A stretch of 64,000 nucleotides of DNA from Castellaniella hirudinis_A (GCF_047468865.1 NZ_JBLGTV010000014.1:1-64000); one strand, 5' to 3'; shown: positions 25,632 to 32,951, counted from the stretch's first letter. The notes: generated by a model from the sequence alone, not told the origin. Made by a program: numbers and translations.

Positions 25632-26123
25632 TCAGCCCTTCAACAGCGCCTGCAGCTGGCGCAGCGTTTCCAGTTTTTTCTTGTCTTCGCCGCTCTTTTC
25701 TTCCAGGCAGATGGCCGCCGTATCAATGTCGTCGGCGATCTGATTCAGCGTGCCGGCAGCGGCGCGCACGCGCGCGGCGATGTCACCCAGGAGCTGCATC
25801 GAGTCCTGGGGCTTGGCTTGGGCTTTCGGTGTGGGGTTTTTCTGTTCCGCGTTGGGTTTTGTTGCCACGGGCTTTTCCTCTTTGATGTGAGTGCGGCGAA
25901 ACGATCCAGGGACAACCTCTCGGATGAGCCCGGATTCTTTGAGTTTTTTCAGGCAGCCCATGAGGACCGGGTGCTCGCAGCCGGACCCGGTGTTTTTGTA
26001 CATAGCCGCCACGATTTCGCCGGATGTGTTCGCGTGGTTTTGGCAAGGCGTGACGGCTTCGTAGACCTTGCGGGCTATGTTGGTTTGACCAGCCAGGATC
26101 TGTGCTTGGCGCTGTGGGGTCAT
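25632..26123 (-). CDS. hypothetical protein with possible winged-helix N-terminus
   Basis: The 163-residue protein has an N-terminal half like a helix-turn-helix (GCLKKLKESGLIREVVPGSF), a Lys/Pro/Gln-rich linker, and a helical C-terminal half (LGDIAARVRAAAGTLNQIAD). The ATG at 26123 overlaps the NinB stop. A DNA-binding role is possible but not shown. Confidence 0.65.
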   Translation of the reverse strand: MTPQRQAQILAGQTNIARKVYEAVTPCQNHANTSGEIVAAMYKNTGSGCEHPVLMGCLKKLKESGLIREVVPGSFRRTHIKEEKPVATKPNAEQKNPTPKAQAKPQDSMQLLGDIAARVRAAAGTLNQIADDIDTAAICLEEKSGEDKKKLETLRQLQALLKG

Positions 26124-26584
26124 TCCGCCACCTCGCGCCATTCCAGGTCGGTGGTCGTTTCATCGGGCAGCAGCTTCATACCGTGCTTGATCCGGTCTTG
26201 CCGGGTGTCGATACCCTGCATGGCACACCAGGCCAGGATGTATTCGATGAGGCTGGTCATGCGGGCGACCGACATGCGAGCGGACGATTCGCGGATGTTC
26301 ACGAATTCACCTTCCAGCCCCGGCACCATGTCGGAGTCCAGGCCGGTAGCTGCAGCATGGCCGCTGATAAACAGCACCTTCCATTGCGTGGCAGTCAGTT
26401 TTCGGTCACCCCACTTCGCATGCTTGGCAACTGTCGAGAACAGCGCGTGCAGCAGCGCATTCTGATCCAGCGACCGGGTACGCGGCTTGATTTCCACGCG
26501 CCAGTCTTCGGGAGCCTGCATCACGGCTTGGGCCGCGTTGCGCCGAACGTGGTTGCTGATGAGGTTGAACGCTTGGCCTTCCAT
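26120..26584 (-). CDS. ninB: NinB-like recombination protein
   Basis: The 154-residue protein matches lambda NinB/YbcN: RTRSLDQNALLHALFSTVAK with AKWGDRKLTATQWKVLFISG, and the C-terminal LIEYILAWCAMQGID. NinB (lambda Orf) binds single-stranded DNA and SSB and assists phage recombination. The ATG at 26584 has GAGG eight bases upstream and overlaps the stop of the small membrane ORF. Confidence 0.88.
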   Translation of the reverse strand: MEGQAFNLISNHVRRNAAQAVMQAPEDWRVEIKPRTRSLDQNALLHALFSTVAKHAKWGDRKLTATQWKVLFISGHAAATGLDSDMVPGLEGEFVNIRESSARMSVARMTSLIEYILAWCAMQGIDTRQDRIKHGMKLLPDETTTDLEWREVAE

Positions 26585-26673
26585 CACTTCAACCTCACCC
26601 AAAGCGCAACCGCCACAGCTACCAGGGGCAGGATCATGGCGATAGCGAATACGATGATGTCGAGTTCAGTCAT
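26584..26673 (-). CDS. tiny single-span membrane protein
   Basis: The 29-residue ORF is one hydrophobic helix (IIVFAIAMILPLVAVAVALW). It overlaps the upstream gene by 8 bases and shares TGATG with ninB, so it may serve mainly to couple translation. Its function is not known. Confidence 0.45.
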   Translation of the reverse strand: MTELDIIVFAIAMILPLVAVAVALWVRLK

Positions 26674-27193
26674 TGCACGCCCTCTTGTCGGCAGCCAGCA
26701 AAAAGCCGCGTTCCAGGTTGTGAGTACGCGTCCGCAGTTCACGCAAAAGCGCAACCACTTTGTCCCGTTCGGTGGGGGAAACGATGTTGTCAGCTAGAGA
26801 TTCCGCTGTCGTGCCCAGCACGCCGCCAGTCAAAGCCCCAATTTGCATGGCCTTGGCCTGGATGTCCTTGATCAGGTCTTGCGGGCTGGCCTCATCATCA
26901 GGGACGACATCGGCCGCCAGGCCGTTTTGCGCGGCATGGGCCAGCATCCAGTCGCGGGCATATGCGCGACCGCCCTCTTTTTCCTCCATCCACTCAGTGA
27001 GCAAATCGGCCATGGACAAACTTATCTCATCTCCATTCACAGCCCGCAGCTTGGCGCGCAGGCTCTCGGGGTGGATGCTGCGGCCCCGGCGCTCCGTCAG
27101 GAACCGGGCGGCATCAACCACGCCGCCGGAGGTGCGCCGCACGCTGTTGTAGAGGACGTCCAGCCAATCGACATTGGAATACCTGCAAGTCAC
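26666..27193 (-). CDS. phage regulatory protein CII (CP76-like)
   Basis: The 175-residue protein begins like the CP76/CII regulatory family (DVLYNSVRRTSGGVVDAARF, then SIHPESLRAKLRAVNGDEIS), where a helix-turn-helix binds early phage promoters. The C-terminal half is helical. The start is GTG 27193 with AAGGGG upstream. A perfect 18-bp palindrome with TTCG centre lies 19 bases upstream and could be its operator. Confidence 0.8.
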   Translation of the reverse strand: MTCRYSNVDWLDVLYNSVRRTSGGVVDAARFLTERRGRSIHPESLRAKLRAVNGDEISLSMADLLTEWMEEKEGGRAYARDWMLAHAAQNGLAADVVPDDEASPQDLIKDIQAKAMQIGALTGGVLGTTAESLADNIVSPTERDKVVALLRELRTRTHNLERGFLLAADKRACND

Positions 27194-27211
27194 CTTGAAA
27201 CCCCTTGAATT

Positions 27212-27229
27212 TCAGCGTTTCGACGCTGA
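27212..27229. promoter_or_regulatory. 18-bp palindrome between divergent genes (candidate operator)
   Basis: The sequence TCAGCGT-TTCG-ACGCTGA is a perfect 7-bp inverted repeat. It lies between the GTG start of the CII-like gene (minus) and the ATG at 27253 (plus). It could be an operator or an RNA hairpin; no T run follows. Confidence 0.5.
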
Positions 27230-27252
27230 TTGAACTGGCCTACAGTGAGACC

Positions 27253-27444
27253 ATGGAAAAGACAAAAACCGAATTGCTTCTGGAAGAAGCCAAAGCCATC
27301 TGCCAGCGCGTCACCGACCGCCTGGACGTATCCGACGACCTGTTGTGCTCGGTGTTTCGCAGGCTTGAGCTTGAAACCGATCTGCTGGACGAAGACCTGG
27401 ACGAGGCTGCAGAGGCGCTGGCCCAGCGCGGGCCGATGCATTGA
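27253..27444 (+). CDS. small helical hypothetical protein
   Basis: The 63-residue acidic protein (LLLEEAKAICQRVTDRLDVS; LELETDLLDEDLDEAAEAL) is transcribed against the surrounding minus operon. The start ATG at 27253 follows GTGAG. A bidirectional control point at 27212-27229 would fit. The function is not known. Confidence 0.55.
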   Translation: MEKTKTELLLEEAKAICQRVTDRLDVSDDLLCSVFRRLELETDLLDEDLDEAAEALAQRGPMH

Positions 27445-27514
27445 TGGGGTGGCCAGCTCCAAGCCCGTAGAATCAAGGAACCGACCCTTTAATCCTTTGA
27501 GCAAGGAACTGACC

Positions 27515-27784
27515 ATGAACGACGACAACTTGAGCTTCATCATCAAAAGCGACAACGGCCTGCACACAATTGATCTGTCGATCAATGACAAACAGCACGG
27601 GTCATCAGTCAACGTGACGTTTGTTGTTCGCGGGCTAGTGGGAATAGATGACCCAACCATCACAGACCTTCGACACGCAACGCTAAGTTGGGCTGCAAGG
27701 GAGTTGCTTTCGCGGCTCCCAAAGGACTATGCAAAGAACGGGACTCCGTTTCTTCCTGGGCCTCGGAAACCATCAGGCCAGTAG
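27515..27784 (+). CDS. small hypothetical protein
   Basis: The 89-residue protein (LSFIIKSDNGLHTIDLSIND; SSVNVTFVVRGLVGIDDPT) has a good AAGGAA ribosome site before the ATG. Its last 42 codons overlap the 27660-27899 gene on the other strand, so one of the two C-termini may not be real. Confidence 0.5.
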   Translation: MNDDNLSFIIKSDNGLHTIDLSINDKQHGSSVNVTFVVRGLVGIDDPTITDLRHATLSWAARELLSRLPKDYAKNGTPFLPGPRKPSGQ

Positions 27785-27899
27785 CCGGGTCGTAGACCAT
27801 GCCGCCGGACGCGAACTCGGCCACCAGCGGCTTCGCGGCACGAACGATCACGCCGTCGATTTCGATGCAGGCGCCGGGTTGGAGGGTGATTTCACGCAT
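27660..27899 (-). CDS. small hypothetical protein
   Basis: The 79-residue ORF begins MREITLQPGACIEIDGVIVR, a beta-rich opening seen in small phage proteins. Its start is coupled to the upstream membrane ORF. Its 3' half is antisense to the plus-strand gene at 27515-27784. The N-terminal half is the more credible. Confidence 0.5.
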   Translation of the reverse strand: MREITLQPGACIEIDGVIVRAAKPLVAEFASGGMVYDPATGLMVSEAQEETESRSLHSPLGAAKATPLQPNLALRVEGL

Positions 27900-28029
27900 G
27901 CTTGCCGTCCTCCCCGCGCCGATCCATAGACCGACGCTTGTGGTAGCCCATCAGCGCCTGGATATGACCGACGACGTAGCCGCAGCCGAAGACGATGGCG
28001 GCGACTAGGATTAGGAGGAGCTCAGGCAT
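27892..28029 (-). CDS. small single-span membrane protein
   Basis: The 45-residue ORF has one membrane helix (ELLLILVAAIVFGCGYVVG) and a basic C-terminus (GYHKRRSMDRRGEDGKHA). It overlaps the stop of the 28022-28399 gene and the start of the next gene. Its type, one span plus basic tail, recurs at 22278 and elsewhere in this operon. Confidence 0.55.
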   Translation of the reverse strand: MPELLLILVAAIVFGCGYVVGHIQALMGYHKRRSMDRRGEDGKHA

Positions 28030-28399
28030 CACCGCCCTCCGCCTTCAGGTTGCCGTCCTTGTCATATTTCGACTGAAGTATGTGCGTCGCAAGCAGGCCG
28101 AACACCAAGACAGAAGGAAGAAACACATACCCAATCCAGACCAATGCGCCGATGAAGAACAGCCAAACCGACAGGTTCATCCACGTCAGCAAACGGTTTT
28201 TACGAGGGAGCTTCTTCGGCAGATCAAATGACGCCAAAAAGGAAAAGGAAAACAAGATGGCCACAAACCACATCCAGAAGATAAAGACGTTGCCAGCCTG
28301 CTCAACACCGAGAACCTGCCAGGCATACAAGGCGGTGCCAGCGGCAATGTGCAAGGTGGCGTTGACCGCGAAACGCTTGGTGATGGATTGCTCAGACAT
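28022..28399 (-). CDS. multi-span membrane protein
   Basis: The 125-residue protein has four likely membrane segments (VNATLHIAAGTALYAWQVLG; VFIFWMWFVAILFSFSFLAS; LSVWLFFIGALVWIGYVFL; VLVFGLLATHIL). It starts MSEQSITKRF at 28399, overlapping the cro-like stop by 8 bases. It is the second gene of the leftward early transcript. The function is not known. Confidence 0.65.
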   Translation of the reverse strand: MSEQSITKRFAVNATLHIAAGTALYAWQVLGVEQAGNVFIFWMWFVAILFSFSFLASFDLPKKLPRKNRLLTWMNLSVWLFFIGALVWIGYVFLPSVLVFGLLATHILQSKYDKDGNLKAEGGDA

Positions 28400-28637
28400 T
28401 GGTGGGCTCCTTGGGGGTGCGGTTCGCCAGATACGCCCAATCGACATCCGGGCGCAGGGATTCGCAGCGAATCGCGCCGTCAGATTCACGCTCCAACTCA
28501 ATGCACAGGCTTTCCCCCAGGCGCTGGCCGACAGACGCTGCTTTGCGCAGGTAGCCGACCGAGGTGCCGCATCGGGTGGCGAATGCGCCTTGCTTGTCGC
28601 GGGTCAGGCTGTTCAGGTAATCGATCAGGTCTTTCAT
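28392..28637 (-). CDS. Cro/YdaS-like DNA-binding regulator
   Basis: The 81-residue protein (MKDLIDYLNSLTRDKQGAFA; GTSVGYLRKAASVGQRLGES) has a helix-turn-helix of the YdaS/Cro type, including the typical FATRCGTSVGYLRK turn. It is divergent from the repressor gene and is the first gene behind the leftward early promoter, so it probably promotes the lytic choice. ATG 28637 was chosen; upstream residues would overlap the operator. Confidence 0.85.
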   Translation of the reverse strand: MKDLIDYLNSLTRDKQGAFATRCGTSVGYLRKAASVGQRLGESLCIELERESDGAIRCESLRPDVDWAYLANRTPKEPTNV

Positions 28638-28644
28638 GACGACA

Positions 28645-28673
28645 ATTATTACTGAACAGTAATCATCAGTCAA
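28645..28673 (-). promoter_or_regulatory. leftward early promoter with overlapping operator
   Basis: The minus strand has TTGACT (28673-28668), a 17-base spacer and AATAAT (28650-28645), 7 bases before the cro-like start. The 16-bp operator at 28648-28663 covers the -10 end and spacer, so bound repressor would block polymerase. Confidence 0.75.
28648..28663. promoter_or_regulatory. repressor operator (leftward)
   Basis: ATTACTGAACAGTAAT is a perfect 7-bp inverted repeat around AA. Related 16-bp sites lie at 28687, 30587 and 30612. Confidence 0.75.
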
Positions 28674-28686
28674 TACCGTTTGGTCA

Positions 28687-28702
28687 TTTACCGTTTAGTA
28701 AA
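28687..28702. promoter_or_regulatory. repressor operator next to cI start
   Basis: TTTACCGTTTAGTAAA is an imperfect copy of the 16-bp operator. It ends 13 bases before the repressor ATG and could control the repressor's own promoter. Confidence 0.6.
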
Positions 28703-28715
28703 CGAAAATCTCTCC

Positions 28716-29507
28716 ATGGACGATGCCGACACCAGGAACCGCCGCGCCCGACTCCGGGAACTTATCGCGCACTGCTTTGATGGGCGCGATGCTGCGCTGC
28801 TTGATCACATCGAGAGGCGCACCGGAAAGCGTCCGAACCAGGGCGAGTTATCGGGCCTACAGAAAGACCATGGGCCACGATCCTTCGGTGACAAGAAGGC
28901 AAGGACCCTTGCGGAACAAATCGGCCTAAACCGGTATTGGTTTGACATGACCACTGGAGCGAGACTGGCGCAGGACGAATGGCTGCTTCCAGCATTCGTT
29001 CCAAGACTGCTCGAAGGCCGTAATGATTTCGATGCTCTCGAGGTCGAGGTCTTCGATCGGCTTGCTCCGCTTGAGGCTCAAACGGTAGAGTACGTCGGTG
29101 CCGCTCCCGCCCAGCGATTGGTGGCCGTCGTAGGCCAGGCCAGGCTTGGCGAGAACGGCTGGTATGACGTAGTGCAGGAGGTGGGCTGCGACGGCTTCGT
29201 GGAAGCCGTGTCCAACGACCCTGACGCCTATGCTCTACGGGTCTTGGGCGACTCCATGTTCCCAGCCATCCGAAACGGCTGGTACGTGGTCGTCGAACCG
29301 AACCATGCCCTCAATCCCTCGGATTTCGTTGCTGTGGCTTTGATTGATGGCCGCAAGATGGTCAAGGAATTTCTGTACCGCACAAGTACGGAGGTCGGCT
29401 TGCAGTCAGTCAACGGCGGCACGCGCCTGACGTTGCGGTTGGAGGAAATAGCAACAATGCACCCGGTCAGCAACCTGCTGTCACCGGGAAAGTATCGCGC
29501 ATCGTAA
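28716..29507 (+). CDS. CI-like repressor with S24 peptidase domain
   Basis: The 263-residue protein has an N-terminal helical DNA-binding region (HIERRTGKRPNQGELSGLQK, GDKKARTLAEQIGLNRYWFD) and a C-terminal LexA/CI-type S24 domain with the Ser in RVLGDSMFPAIRNG and the Lys in RKMVKEFLYR. This is the expected set-up for a repressor inactivated by RecA-stimulated self-cleavage. ATG 28716 was chosen; an in-frame TTG at 28680 would run through an operator. It faces the cro-like gene and is flanked by operator-carrying promoters on both sides of the immunity region. Confidence 0.9.
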   Translation: MDDADTRNRRARLRELIAHCFDGRDAALLDHIERRTGKRPNQGELSGLQKDHGPRSFGDKKARTLAEQIGLNRYWFDMTTGARLAQDEWLLPAFVPRLLEGRNDFDALEVEVFDRLAPLEAQTVEYVGAAPAQRLVAVVGQARLGENGWYDVVQEVGCDGFVEAVSNDPDAYALRVLGDSMFPAIRNGWYVVVEPNHALNPSDFVAVALIDGRKMVKEFLYRTSTEVGLQSVNGGTRLTLRLEEIATMHPVSNLLSPGKYRAS

Positions 29508-29582
29508 GCCCGCGCCTTCTGGTGTGGGTTTGATCCGTAACGAAAAAATCAGTGGCATTACAACAAAGGGTGTAAATCCAGA

Positions 29583-29975
29583 ATGGACGAAGAAGCACAC
29601 GACGTCGACGAAAGAAATGAGCCGCCTGCAGATAGCATGCGCCGAAAAATCTTCAAAGTCCTGGAAGGCCACGAATACATTAAGTTATTTCGTGAGTTTT
29701 CAGATGCTAAAGGGATAAACAACGCGTGCCCAGCGTGTGGCGCTGGGGGGTGGCTAGTTAGCTCATCGCCGAGAACTGGTTATGTAACAGCAGAGAAATC
29801 CTTTATTTTTAACTCTGAAGGACGTACGGCATCAAAACTTGATCCCAAGCTACGCCTAAACTGTAAAAACTGCGGATTCGAGCGCATCTTTGATCTTCAG
29901 ATCATCGCCAAGTGGCAAGAAGATAGACAGAATAATTCTGGCACTGACGATTATGACGAGGAGCATCATGAATAA
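29583..29975 (+). CDS. zinc-ribbon-like protein in lysogenic operon
   Basis: The 130-residue protein has two CxxC pairs (NNACPACGAGGW and LNCKNCGFERIF), a zinc-ribbon arrangement, with acidic ends. It follows the repressor on the same strand and precedes the coiled-coil gene, with which it overlaps by 8 bases. It is richer in A+T than the phage average. It would be expressed in the lysogen; a host-protection role is an inference from position only. Confidence 0.75.
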   Translation: MDEEAHDVDERNEPPADSMRRKIFKVLEGHEYIKLFREFSDAKGINNACPACGAGGWLVSSSPRTGYVTAEKSFIFNSEGRTASKLDPKLRLNCKNCGFERIFDLQIIAKWQEDRQNNSGTDDYDEEHHE

Positions 29976-30501
29976 TCTCGTATCTCTGGAGGACTATAAA
30001 GGCTCGTTTACAGAAGCTCCGCCTAAAAAAGAACGAGGGCCATTGCCCCCAGGCGGAGGCGGAGGCGATAATGGAGACATGGATGAACGTCTTGATCGCT
30101 TAGAGAAGCGCGTAGGTAGCATCGATGGTCGTCTTGATCGTCTTGAGCACCGCGTGGGTCACATTGACGGCCGACTTGGTCGGATCGAAGGCGATGTTGC
30201 GTCTTTAAAGGATGGGCTTTCGGACGTCAAGGTCGCTGTTGCGTCCTTGGATGCCAAGCTGGACATCACCGGCATCCGTGCGACTGTAGAAAAGTCTCAT
30301 ACCGATATCTATAAATGGGTAGCGACTCTAGCCATCAGTCTCATTGGCTTGTCAGCGGCTGTCTATTTCGGCGTTCAGCGCATTGACTCCGGCGCAGTGA
30401 ATGCGCGAGTCAGCCAGCCATCAGTTATCTATGTGCAGCCAGCGCCTCCAATCTCGGTGCCGCACTCAATAGCGCCTGACGCGCCCTCACCGCCGCAATA
30501 A
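29968..30501 (+). CDS. coiled-coil membrane protein in lysogenic operon
   Basis: The 177-residue protein has a Gly-rich linker, heptad-like repeats (DERLDRLEKRVGSIDGRLDR and LEHRVGHIDGRLGRIEGDV) forming a coiled coil, one membrane span at about residues 117-137 (WVATLAISLIGLSAAVYFGV) and a short Pro-rich tail. The start has GAGGAGCATC upstream. It ends the repressor operon before a strong terminator. Its layout recalls an exclusion gene in the position of lambda rexB, but sequence kinship is not claimed. Confidence 0.75.
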   Translation: MNNLVSLEDYKGSFTEAPPKKERGPLPPGGGGGDNGDMDERLDRLEKRVGSIDGRLDRLEHRVGHIDGRLGRIEGDVASLKDGLSDVKVAVASLDAKLDITGIRATVEKSHTDIYKWVATLAISLIGLSAAVYFGVQRIDSGAVNARVSQPSVIYVQPAPPISVPHSIAPDAPSPPQ

Positions 30502-30521
30502 CCACAAAGCGACAATCCATC

Positions 30522-30545
30522 AGCCCTCCACGGAGGGCTTTTTTG
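30522..30545 (+). terminator. intrinsic terminator of the repressor operon
   Basis: AGCCCTC, a CACG loop and GAGGGCT form a 7-bp stem followed by TTTTTT. It ends the plus-strand repressor transcript before the rightward promoter. Confidence 0.85.
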
Positions 30546-30586
30546 TGGGCGCTCGGTTTTGGTGGGGGTTTCCCTTACGCAGAATA

Positions 30587-30602
30587 ATTACCAAACAGTA
30601 TT
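30587..30602. promoter_or_regulatory. repressor operator (upstream of rightward promoter)
   Basis: ATTACCAAACAGTATT is an imperfect copy of the 16-bp operator. It overlaps the first two bases of the -35 box at 30601. Confidence 0.6.
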
Positions 30603-30629
30603 GACAATGAAATTACTGTTTAGTAATAT
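30601..30629 (+). promoter_or_regulatory. rightward early promoter
   Basis: TTGACA (30601-30606), exactly 17 bases, then TAATAT (30624-30629) make a near-consensus sigma-70 promoter. The operator at 30612-30627 fills the spacer and most of the -10 box, so the repressor would shut it off in the lysogen. It probably drives the plus-strand early genes from 30665 onward. Confidence 0.85.
30612..30627. promoter_or_regulatory. repressor operator (rightward)
   Basis: ATTACTGTTTAGTAAT is a 6-bp perfect inverted repeat that differs little from the site at 28648-28663 on the other strand. Confidence 0.75.
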
Positions 30630-30664
30630 TCATTCATCGCATCACCAACCGCACGGAGCCAGAC

Positions 30665-30853
30665 ATGACCAAGACCGAAGCAATCACGAACGCAGTCGCC
30701 CGCTACATCAAGAACGGCGGCAACGAGCAGGCCGGCCTAAAGCTGGTGGCCGAGCTGATCGCAGAACCCTGGTGCTTGGCTGAGTCGCTGCGCTACTGGA
30801 ATCTGGCGACGAACAGCAAGGCGGCAGGGATGGCCGAAGCGCTTCTGTCCTAA
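30665..30853 (+). CDS. small early protein
   Basis: The 62-residue helical protein (TNAVARYIKNGGNEQAGLKL; SLRYWNLATNSKAAGMAEAL) is the first gene behind the rightward promoter, with CGGAGCCAGAC before the ATG. No function is known; by position it could be an early regulator. Confidence 0.6.
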   Translation: MTKTEAITNAVARYIKNGGNEQAGLKLVAELIAEPWCLAESLRYWNLATNSKAAGMAEALLS

Positions 30854-30860
30854 TCCATCT

Positions 30861-31320
30861 GCCCGGAAACGGGCGCTTCGACAAGGGCCTTCATTGAGGG
30901 TCTTTATCGAAGCAAGCATCCCCAAGCCTAGGCCCCAGGGCCAGCGACAGGGATGCAGCAACAGCGGCAACGGCCGCAGCCGGGAAACCGGATGATCTTT
31001 AAAAACCGAAGACGATGAATACCGGCCCCGCGCCCTATACGGATGCAGGTTTGGCCGGCTGCGCAACACGCGATCCCGCAGGAGCAAAAGGGTCGAAATC
31101 CGGCGAGTGTCAGCCAGGCCCTAGAGTGGGCCGTAGTACGCAGACAGGAACCGGGGACGGCGAAAGCCGCGCCCACACACTGCCCTGGTGGCGTCGTAAC
31201 CAGGGAGACGATTTCCCGGCCCAACCGGGAAGCGCTGTGCAAGTCAGCAATCTGCGCCCAGGCATCGCGGCATCTTGCCGGGCGCGGAGTTATTCAAGGC
31301 GGCATTGATTCAGTGCCGCG
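30861..31320 (+). ncRNA. candidate large structured RNA A
   Basis: No credible ORF fills the 487 bases between 30853 and 31341. The plus strand forms many compact hairpins: GCCCG-GAAA-CGGGC (30861-30874), GCTTCGA/TCGAAGC (30875 with 30913), GCATCCC/GGGATGC (30916 with 30956), CCGG-GAAA-CCGG, GGCCC/GGGCC, CGGC-GAAA-GCCG, CCCTGGT/ACCAGGG, TTCCCGG/CCGGGAA and GCGGCA/TGCCGC near the end. Three loops are GAAA (GNRA) on the plus strand only, which fixes the orientation. It is transcribed from the rightward promoter. It could be a long 5' leader or a free RNA; I cannot assign it to a known class. Confidence 0.6.
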
Positions 31321-31340
31321 CTGAATGATAAGGAGATCCT

Positions 31341-31955
31341 ATGAGCAACGTCATTTACATGATCGAGAGCGGAAAGGCCCTTGATCTGGTCAGGCATCAC
31401 ATCGCGGAGGTAAAGCGAGTCAGGCAGCAAAACCACGATCTTGCCGAGGAGTTGGGTGCTGATCGCTACCGGGTGCGGATTGGTGACGGAGTTATCACGA
31501 CAGTCGAATTTAAAGAGCGCATACACCCTGAGTTCACCAAGCCTGGAAAATACGGGAGCAGGCCGAAAAAAGGGACCGAGTGGGCAAAAAGGTTTGCTGC
31601 ACAGGAGGGACACGCCAGCGAATCAAGCGTTATATCGGAGGCGTTCAACGTGCCTCTTAGAATCAGTTACCAGGGCGAGGATTGCCACGGCTCTAGTTGC
31701 ATCGGTTCACCGCTACAGGAATGCGGATTTCTCTTTCTTTCAGTAGATGGTCCGTACGCACTATGGATTCCAGATGTGCGGGCAGAGGTCGAGCAGCGTG
31801 AGCGCCAGGGCTACACGGTTTCCGAGCCAGCCAAATCGTTTGACATGCAGCTAGAAGGCTGCCGACGTATAGAACGTGAGGAATGGCAAATACTGGTTGC
31901 TCAGCATGAGCTTGAAAAAAAACGCGCAGCCAAAACCACAGGAACCACCCCATGA
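31341..31955 (+). CDS. hypothetical phage protein
   Basis: The 204-residue protein begins MSNVIYMIESGKALDLVRHH after AAGGAGATCCT. The middle contains YQGEDCHGSSCIGSPLQECG, with three Cys and a His. It ends in a charged helix. It shares an ATGA overlap with the acyl carrier protein gene. No family was recognised. Confidence 0.7.
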   Translation: MSNVIYMIESGKALDLVRHHIAEVKRVRQQNHDLAEELGADRYRVRIGDGVITTVEFKERIHPEFTKPGKYGSRPKKGTEWAKRFAAQEGHASESSVISEAFNVPLRISYQGEDCHGSSCIGSPLQECGFLFLSVDGPYALWIPDVRAEVEQRERQGYTVSEPAKSFDMQLEGCRRIEREEWQILVAQHELEKKRAAKTTGTTP

Positions 31956-32194
31956 CCAACATAACCGCAATCCAATCCAGCACCTACAAGATCATTTCTG
32001 AGTGCCTGGGCATCCCTGAATCAAGCATCACGCCAGACTCAAGCCTAGACAGCCTGGGCGCTGATTCTCTGGATGTCATTGAAATCGTGATGGCCCTGGA
32101 AGACCGCATGGGGATCGAAATCAGTGATGCTGAATTCGAGGCCTGCGAGTCTGTGCGGGACGTCATCGAGCTTGTTGAAAGGCTGCGGCCATGA
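31952..32194 (+). CDS. acyl carrier protein-like
   Basis: The 80-residue protein matches acyl carrier proteins along its length: SLDSLGADSLDVIEIVMALE has the DSLD motif whose Ser carries 4'-phosphopantetheine, followed by DRMGIEISDAEFEACESVRD. Host AcpP shows the same helix order. Genes for ACP are unusual in a phage, and no acyltransferase lies beside it. It might tap host lipid or acyl metabolism, or act as a bound partner. Confidence 0.88.
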   Translation: MTNITAIQSSTYKIISECLGIPESSITPDSSLDSLGADSLDVIEIVMALEDRMGIEISDAEFEACESVRDVIELVERLRP

Positions 32195-32574
32195 CCACTG
32201 AAACCAAGATCCTGACGGACGAATTCATATCAGCGTTGTGGGACGAAATTCACGCCTCTTTTAGTCGTGAGACGTTCCGCATGAGTCATCATGACTTTGC
32301 CCGGCACATCGAAGCCGCCGTCCTGCAATCCTACGAATCCCAACTGCTGCGCCTGCTGGTCGATATCCGCTTCGCCGCTGGCGACGACGGAAAGCGGATG
32401 CAGCCGGAGCTGGTCGAGCATATCGCGGCGCTGAGGAAGGATGCGGAGCGGTATCGGTGGCTCAAAGCCAATATTCAAGATGATTACACGCTTCCAGGCG
32501 GCTATTACATACCCGATGAAGATACCGGCACGTGGGACAAAACTGTTGACACCGCAATGGAGCAAAAGCCATGA
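32191..32574 (+). CDS. hypothetical phage protein with ERYRWL motif
   Basis: The 127-residue protein carries HIAALRKDAERYRWLKANIQ, a short motif found in many accessory phage proteins; a similar DALRYRWLRD occurs in the 47824-48606 product. The start overlaps the acyl carrier stop. The function is not known. Confidence 0.7.
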   Translation: MTTETKILTDEFISALWDEIHASFSRETFRMSHHDFARHIEAAVLQSYESQLLRLLVDIRFAAGDDGKRMQPELVEHIAALRKDAERYRWLKANIQDDYTLPGGYYIPDEDTGTWDKTVDTAMEQKP

Positions 32575-32936
32575 GCAAGATTCAGGCTCCCGAACCGGTG
32601 GCGGCGGTATGTCACGACTACGATCTGTTTTTCATGGGCGGAGGCCCAATTGCAGATCTTGTAAAACGCCTTGACGTCAAGGTTGGCGACTGGCTCATCA
32701 CCACCACCCAAGCCGAAGCCTACGCAGCCGCCAGGGTGGCGGCGGCGCTGGAAAAGGCGGCCCGGGCTTGCGAGTCCCGCATTCGCACAGGCGATCCAGG
32801 CATAGACACCACAGATGTCGATATAGAGGCCGTCGCTTGCGCTGCTGCCGTCCGCAACCTGATTTCAAGCGACGAATACCAGAGCGACGTCCAGGCGGCG
32901 GCGGGCGGCCTGACTCAAACGCCGCTTGAATACTGA
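32571..32936 (+). CDS. hypothetical phage protein
   Basis: The 121-residue protein contains LITTTQAEAYAAARVAAALE, which is nearly repeated in the 44169-44471 product, with matching DNA. The two genes are probably mosaic relatives. The rest is helical. The function is not known. Confidence 0.65.
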   Translation: MSKIQAPEPVAAVCHDYDLFFMGGGPIADLVKRLDVKVGDWLITTTQAEAYAAARVAAALEKAARACESRIRTGDPGIDTTDVDIEAVACAAAVRNLISSDEYQSDVQAAAGGLTQTPLEY

Positions 32937-32951
32937 CCCCAGAGATTAACC

